A stretch of 64,000 nt of DNA from Diplosphaera chodatii (taxonomy: Eukaryota > Chlorophyta > Trebouxiophyceae > Prasiolales > Stichococcaceae): positions 930,001 to 994,000 of the forward strand of contig JAALGY010000030.1 of NCBI GenBank assembly GCA_032358165.1, written 5' to 3'. This document shows, piece after piece, positions 58,191 through 64,000 of the stretch. The translations under genes were made by a program, and so were the position numbers. Numbering within the stretch: position 1 is the first letter of the stretch; every line of letters begins with the position of its first letter. The notes below the pieces were generated by a model. It was not told where the DNA came from and made no database searches. It was given only the letters and a program-made list of their open reading frames with translations.

Positions 58191-59678
58191 TTATGTGGGT
58201 TCTGACAAGCCCAGCTTCACGCCTGAGGTGAGCAGGCGCCGTGCTTTTGACACCACAACCTTCTGCCTGCTGCCGGTGCCCGCTGCCACCCTCCCGGTGG
58301 CTGCTGACCGGCTGGCTGTGCTACTTGTGGCGCCACCGCCGCTGCTGCGCTTCATTGCGCTGGAGCTGGTCGCCAGTCGGCTGCTGCCGCGTTGCTGCCG
58401 CCGGGCAGGGGCTGCGCCTGGTATCCGGCCCTTGCCGGCGGGCGCCCTGAAGATGTTGCCGCCCTGGATCTGCTGCCGCCGTGCTGCCAGCGCACGGTCA
58501 TGCGCCTGGCCATCACCAAAAGTCATCAGGGCCGCCAGCTGCGCATCGTCTGCTGATTCTGGCAGCAGTGGCACTGTGTCTGGCAGCCCCAGCGCCTGCC
58601 GGCGCGCATCTGTCGCCTTTGCATCCTTTCTCCGGTCCCTGCAACCCCCAACAAGATATCAGCCCATGCAGTTATGGCACACCAAATTCCGGCAGACTTG
58701 CAGTATGCTTCCGAAGGCCACATTGTGGTAAGGGGTGGAAAATCTTACCGCATGGCGCGCCGCAACGCCTTGTTTGTAGCATAGTCATCCTGGAACTTAG
58801 CTGCGCTGTCAGAATACAACTCTGTGAGGCGGTTGCGGGCGTCGCGCCCCCGCCGCGCATCCTCATTGCCGTGCTCGAGCTTGGCAAAGGGGTCGTCCAG
58901 CTTGGGGCGGTCGTCCGAGTCGGGCAGCTCCATCGTCTCTGCATCTGCTGCTGTCCATGTCTCCTCCTGCAACATTTGCAGGCCTCAAGCGTCAAAATGT
59001 CTGTGTGATTATGGTAGGTTGGCACAGACACCAGCAGTTGCAAGACAGAAGCCGGCATACCAGCTCTTCATAAGGCTTGCCTTTTGCTTTGCGCCCTCCA
59101 CGATGATGTAGCGTGCATTCTTGGGGTCTGTGTGTATCTCGATCTTATTCTGGCAGCAGGGTGTGGTCATGCGGAAGCTCCATATTTTTGTGGAGTGGTA
59201 GTTGCCGATGGCCTGCACAACAGATCCATGTTTTCAGGCAGCATGTACGGTCAAGAAGGAGTTCCTGCATGCGCATGACAAGGCGACACGTCGGGGTTCC
59301 ACCAAGCTGACATACCTTCTTCTCGGCGTTGAAGCGGACGCCCTTGCCAATCAGGTGGCTGCACTTGCCGCACCATACGTTGAACGGCATCTCGAACCGG
59401 ATGATGAGGATCCCCTCGCCCAGCTTCTTGGCGCGTTCCCGCAGCGGGTGCTGCCCATTGAACTGCGGCCCAACACACGCAGTTGCGGACATATTTAAAC
59501 CAGCAAGTACGTCGTGCAAGAGATGTACCGGTGTGTGCCTGGGTGGCGAAGAGCAGCCCTGCATCTCAATGCATCATAGACTGCATACAGCACGCACCTT
59601 ATTGAGGCTGCCTTTGGAAGGGTCATACTGAGGCGGATAGTAGAAGTTGTCTGCTCGCGCAGCTGCCAACGAACTCAT
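58191..59678 (-). CDS. CCDC130/YJU2B (CWC16 family) splicing-associated protein
   Basis: CWC16-family proteins associate with the spliceosome around step 1. Five exons (59678-59598, 59462-59316, 59212-59081, 58966-58749, 58638-58191) give 341 residues. The N-terminus MSSLAAARADNFYYPPQYD and the blocks LRERAKKLGEGILIIRFEMP, FNVWCGKCSHLIGKGVRFNA, YHSTKIWSFRM, CCQNKIEIHTDPKNARYIIV and DDYATNKALRRAMR are those of CCDC130. Four cysteines (CGKC and CC) form the family zinc site. The C-terminus is basic and Ser/Ala-rich. Intron 3 uses a GC donor (AAG|GCAAGC at 59080), which joins GAKQK in phase to EETWTAADAETMELP. Confidence 0.95.
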
Positions 59679-60521
59679 GGTTGCTCAACGGCACGCGCCA
59701 ACAGCTTTGGAGACGGAACACTCCGCTGCTGAAGACGCGCCGCCGTGTTGGTGCAGGGCAGCCTTGGTCAAGACTCAGAGTGCAGGCGCATCCGCCAGCA
59801 GCTGTTGACAACCAGGGGCAAATTGCCTGAACCTCTTCTGAAGGTGCCTATGTGTCATATAAGCTGCACATGAACCCTCTCAACGCCTCGCACTATCGCT
59901 GTGTGCTCGAATTCTCGCTGGATGAGCAACTAGACGGAGCAACATTTCCGCCCTGTCACGCGCAAGCAGTTGTACACCACCCAAGCAAGTGCTCGGTACG
60001 AAATCTTGCCACGAACACTGTAGAACATGCAAGCAGACTGCACACTGCATGACGCTGCCCCGCACAATCACAAGAGATTTCCTGCTCTTGTGATTGTGCT
60101 TTGCCCTGCAGGCTTACGTAATGATTTTACTCTGAGCCAACAGGGGAGTAAAACGTGTAACCTACCCCTTGCTGAGATCAGCGTGCTCTGCACCAACACA
60201 GAGCGCATAACGGTTTGCAACGGGCAGTGCGCATTGATGCGACAAGGTAGTGCATGTGTTGTCCTGAGGTTGTTGAATTGAAACATTGGCAGGATCGGGG
60301 GAGCATCGGGCGGTCAGGATGCTGCTCAGCTACCGCTCAGATACTCAAAATCGCTCATGAAAGTGCTTTGTTACAAGCGACAGTGAACACGAGACGATCT
60401 GAAGTCTCTTGATATTTGCACACGTGATCCGCTCTTCATTCTGTGGGACAGCAGGGCACGGCTGGCCCTCTGCTGACTGCCAAAGCATGACCTCCGAGCA
60501 GCACGGACAGTGACAGCCGTG
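59679..60521. promoter_or_regulatory. Divergent intergenic region, CCDC130 / Ca2+-ATPase
   Basis: These 843 bases separate diverging starts. They contain the 15-bp hairpin at 60062-60099. I recognise no other motif. Confidence 0.4.
60062..60099. repeat. 15-bp perfect inverted repeat
   Basis: GCACAATCACAAGAG (60062-60076) and its exact complement (60085-60099) flank an 8-nt loop. The hairpin lies about 425 nt upstream of the Ca2+-ATPase start. Confidence 0.85.
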
Positions 60522-63500
60522 ATGTTTGCAACACCCCGCCTGCATGGCAACTGCAGACGCTGTCAGCTGGCGTTCGCCCCAGCAACCCCCACGCACATGC
60601 CAGTGTCTGCAGCTGCCATTGCGGCGGCGCCCATCCCTGCTGACCATGTGGGCCGGCATCGTCCTCATCGCAATCCAGCCCGGGCTGCAGCTACCCGGTC
60701 GGTGCTAGGAATCAGACCCGGTAGCTGCAGGTTGTCACGGCGGCGGCAGCAACAACAAGTATGCTCGCAGCTGACAGACACAGAGCAGCAGGCACAGGTT
60801 GGGTTGCCGCCTGCAGCTAGCGGCAGCCGTAACAGCAGCAACGGCTCGCATGGCACTGCAGGCTTCAGGATAGATCTTGCTGGGCTGAAGCAGCTCACAG
60901 ATGCGCCAGCGGGCGAGGTCTATGATGCTGAAGTGGTTGAGAGCGCTCAGGTGCATTGCGTGCCATTTCCCTCTGCAGCTTGATGACGACGGTGTTGAAA
61001 GCAAGAGCATCTGGTCTCAAATGTCCACTGATCAAGGGTACAACCTTGCTTTGCACAAGAGGGTAGCAGTGCGTCTTCTGCAGGACCTCGCAGCGAAACT
61101 GCAGTCGGACTGTCGGCGCGGCCTTCCCGCGAGTGACGAGGATGATCGTGCCGTGCGCATCGAGGCCTTTGGCGCCAACCGCCTGGCGGAGCGCAAGGAG
61201 GTCAGCTTTGCGGAGCTGGTGTTGGAGGCGCTCGAGGTGAGGGCACCCTCTGTCCTGCTCTGTCCTGGGACCATGATCAGTCGATGCTGGCAGATGTGCG
61301 ATGATGCGCATGGACGTCGTCTCTGGGTCTGCCTGGCAGCTGATGATGCTGATACTGGCTGCATGCAGGACGTCACGGTGATTGTGCTGCTGATCTCGGG
61401 CGTCGTCTCCACGGCGCTTGGCCTGGCACTGGAGGGACAAGGCGGCGACTCATGGATCGAGGTGGTTGGGAGCTGCGTGCCCAGACTCGCCGACTCATCC
61501 TGCTGAACATACACTCGCAGGCTGTTGCCAGCGTGGCTGACGATTGTCTGAGAGGCTGTGCTCATGCCTGCACTGGACGCTGTGCAGGGTGCAGCCATCA
61601 TGTCTGCAGTAGCAGTGGTGGTCCTGGTGACAGCGGTCAACAACTATCAGAAGGAGCAACAGTTTCGGGCCCTGAATCAGATCAACGACGATGTCAAGGT
61701 AGGTCTTCGTGTGCTTGCATACAGCAGGCATCTGCCGGCAACCCGCACTAAATACGAGCGGCCAACCGGTGGATGTGTGTGTTGAGTGCAGATACGCGTC
61801 GTCAGGAGTGGCAAGGAGTGCAGCATCAGCGTGTATGATCTTTTGGTGGGAGACGTGCTGCTTGTTGACACCGGTGAGCGTGTTGCCCAGTGTCAGGGTG
61901 CGCAGTGTGCACGTACGTGGGTTGTTCATTTCCCAATCATCATCGATCTGGCACTGCTTCCCAGGTGACATCCTGCCTGCCGACGGCTTCCTGTTCGAGT
62001 CCAGCAACCTCAGGTCCGTGCTCATCCTGGCACACCTGCGATCTGCGGATACACCTCCTTGCAGCCAGGATAACAGAGACGGGCATGCTGATGCAGGCTG
62101 GACGAGAGCCATTTGACGGGCGAGGCAGATGACGTTCTGAAAGACACGGAGACGGCGCCGGTGTTGTTCTCTGGGTCCCGCGTGCTGGAGGGCATGGGCC
62201 GCTGCATCGTCATTGCCGTTGGCCCAAACTCGGCGCAGGGCCAGATCTCGGGCATGGTGGCCGGCGTGGAGTCCAGCGGTGACGAGCTCAGGTCAGCCAT
62301 TGCCCAGGACCACGCTCTGCCGCGCCCCTGCCGCATGGCAAGGGGCTCATGTGACCAGCGTGCAGTGCAAATGGACACCTGCTCCTGCTGGTGCAGGCAG
62401 CAGACGCAGCTCCAGAAGAAGCTGGAGGTCCTTGCAGCTCAGATTGGGTATGTGGGCTTGGGTGCGGCGGGCCTCAGCCTGGCGGGCATGGCGGTGCCCT
62501 TCACCTACAACACATTCTTTGTGCAGCAGCAGCCCTGGCAGTGGGCCTTCCTCACCGACTATCTGCACATGCTGGTGCAGGCCATCACCATCCTGGTGAG
62601 GGGTCAGTTGACGGTGGCGCCCTAGGATGGCCAATGTGACTTTGCTGTCCTTCACAGTCTGCTGACGAGGTATCCCACTCACTGGCTCCATCCTGCAGGT
62701 GGTGGCCGTGCCAGAGGGGCTGCCGCTGGCGGTGACCATCGCACTGGCCTTCAGCGTCAAGCGCATGCTGGCAGACAACAACCTGGTCCGGCACCTGTCA
62801 GCCGCAGAGACCATGGGCTGCGCCACCACAATCTGCACCGACAAAACAGGTGTGCTACAGCCAGAGGGTCGTCACAGGTGAACAACAGTACGACACAGGC
62901 ATGGGTACAGCGACGCCTGGGCTTGACGTCCACATCACCTGGTGCAGGCACGCTCACGCAGAATGAGATGGTGGTGGTGCGCATGTGGCTTGCCGGGCAG
63001 GAGTTTGACAACCTGCAGTACCTGACCAGCAGTGGCATCAGCAGCAGCATTGATGGCAGGGACCCACTGGACCTGGACCCGCGCCTGCACACCCTGTTGA
63101 TCAACAGCCTGGCACTCAACACCACCGCAAGTGTGGAGGCCACCCCCGGCAAGTCAGGTGTGTGCATCTGGGAGGCAACGATGTCATGCATCCTGTTGTA
63201 GAGCTACAGCTGTGTGTCCTGCACAGAGCGGGTGGTCTTTGCTGCTGACTGCATGCTCTGTTTGATCTGCAGATGTGGTGAAAGTGGGCAACCGCACAGA
63301 GTGCGCGCTGCTGCAGCTGTGCAGCGGGCTGGGCGGCAGCTACGCAAGGCTGCGGTCGTCGCACGAGCTCGTCAGGAGATACCCATTCTCTTCGGACCGC
63401 AAGCGCATGTCCAGCCTCACCTACAACCCTGGCGAGAGGTGGGTCACCTGCTGCTGATCCAGAAGGGCTGTACAATCCCCATAGACCCATTCATGTAACC

Positions 63501-64000
63501 GAAGCGCCTGTTGCAACGATGTGACCTCAACGCTCGATCTGCACCACCTTTACACTTTCATTGGTTGCAGCCTGGATGGGCTCATGTGCGCGCGACTGTT
63601 CGTGAAGGGCGCCGCAGAGATGGTGCTAGACCTGTGCACGCAGCAGGTGCTCACATACTCTGCTGCTGATCGGACTCTGCCACACCTCTCCAGCTTGCTG
63701 CTGTCTGCGATTGCTGTCACCAGACACACAGCTGGTTTGCAGACCAAGTTCCCAACTGTCGCCTCCAGGTGGGGCCAGACAGCGGGGTGATGCTCATGGA
63801 CGATGTGGACAAGCAAGCGCTGCTGGATGAAGCGCGGCACTCTGGCCTGAGGTGCTGACACATCTTTGCTCACATGAGGACCTTGCAGGGATGCAACTTC
63901 AGGTGTTGCATCCCTTTCAGTGTGGTTTGCATATAACAAGACCTGTCCTGAGGGCAGTGCCCAACCATGCAGGATGCTGGCGATCGCATATCGGGACGTG
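60522..64000 (+). CDS. Type IIB autoinhibited-type Ca2+-ATPase, 5' part (cut by window edge)
   Basis: P-type IIB pumps (plant ACA, animal PMCA) export Ca2+ using ATP. At least 14 exons run from the ATG at 60522 to an exon at about 63972 still open at the edge (MLAIAYRDV). The first 150 residues are Gln/Arg-rich and end [13 protein letters not shown], matching the short helix before the N-terminal helices of ACAs. Then come [10 protein letters not shown], membrane helices 1 and 2 ([40 protein letters not shown]), [30 protein letters not shown] (actuator), membrane helix 3, helix 4 with [33 protein letters not shown] (phosphorylated Asp near 62840), [12 protein letters not shown] and [15 protein letters not shown] (nucleotide domain). 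The actuator reads TGEA where TGES is usual. The exact N-terminal exon ends are uncertain. Confidence 0.93.

Noticed and set aside
1..64000. Prokaryotic or organellar systems, CRISPR arrays, tRNA and rRNA genes
   Set aside because: No regularly spaced repeats, operons with ribosome-binding sites, cloverleaf signatures or rRNA cores were seen. Spliceosomal introns throughout mark nuclear DNA.

Overview
This window is nuclear DNA of a eukaryote, most likely a chlorophyte green alga of the trebouxiophyte type. I infer this from dense multi-exon genes with short GT-AG introns, land-plant-like protein families (CHUP1-like, sucrose synthase, type IIB Ca2+-ATPase, RTNLB-type reticulon), moderately high GC, and TGTAA polyadenylation-type signals about 100 nt past some stop codons. 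Species is not determinable from the sequence. I see no rRNA, tRNA, CRISPR array or organellar genes.

Layout. 1-4871 is a nest of one LINE family: a 5' portion (gag-like ORF plus endonuclease) on the minus strand, butted against a 3' tail on the plus strand, then a second 5'-truncated copy carrying the RT domain. From 5064 rightward the window is gene-dense: RBM28/NOP4-like nucleolar RRM protein (-), RsfS/Iojap (+), METTL18/HPM1 methyltransferase (-), a very large CHUP1-like protein (-), a small membrane ORF (+), a reticulon (+), transportin-3/MOS14 (-), Argonaute (-), RFT1 (-), ribosomal protein uS9/RPS16 (+), a 90-residue helical protein (-), DENR (+), exonuclease 1 (-), sucrose synthase (+), an OTU protease (+), CCDC130/YJU2B (-) and the 5' part of a type IIB Ca2+-ATPase (+) cut by the right edge.

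I rebuilt exon-intron structures by requiring protein homology, splice consensus and reading phase to agree at each junction. Most genes close in phase from start to stop. Six well-supported introns need GC-AG rather than GT-AG ends. The genes are mostly housekeeping (ribosome biogenesis, translation, splicing, nuclear import, DNA repair, N-glycosylation) and do not form one pathway. The most interesting items are the rearranged LINE cluster, a complete slicer-type Argonaute in the same window as a miRNA-like intronic hairpin, a sucrose synthase in a probable chlorophyte, and a CHUP1-like gene. I did not find strong evidence for a wholly new system.
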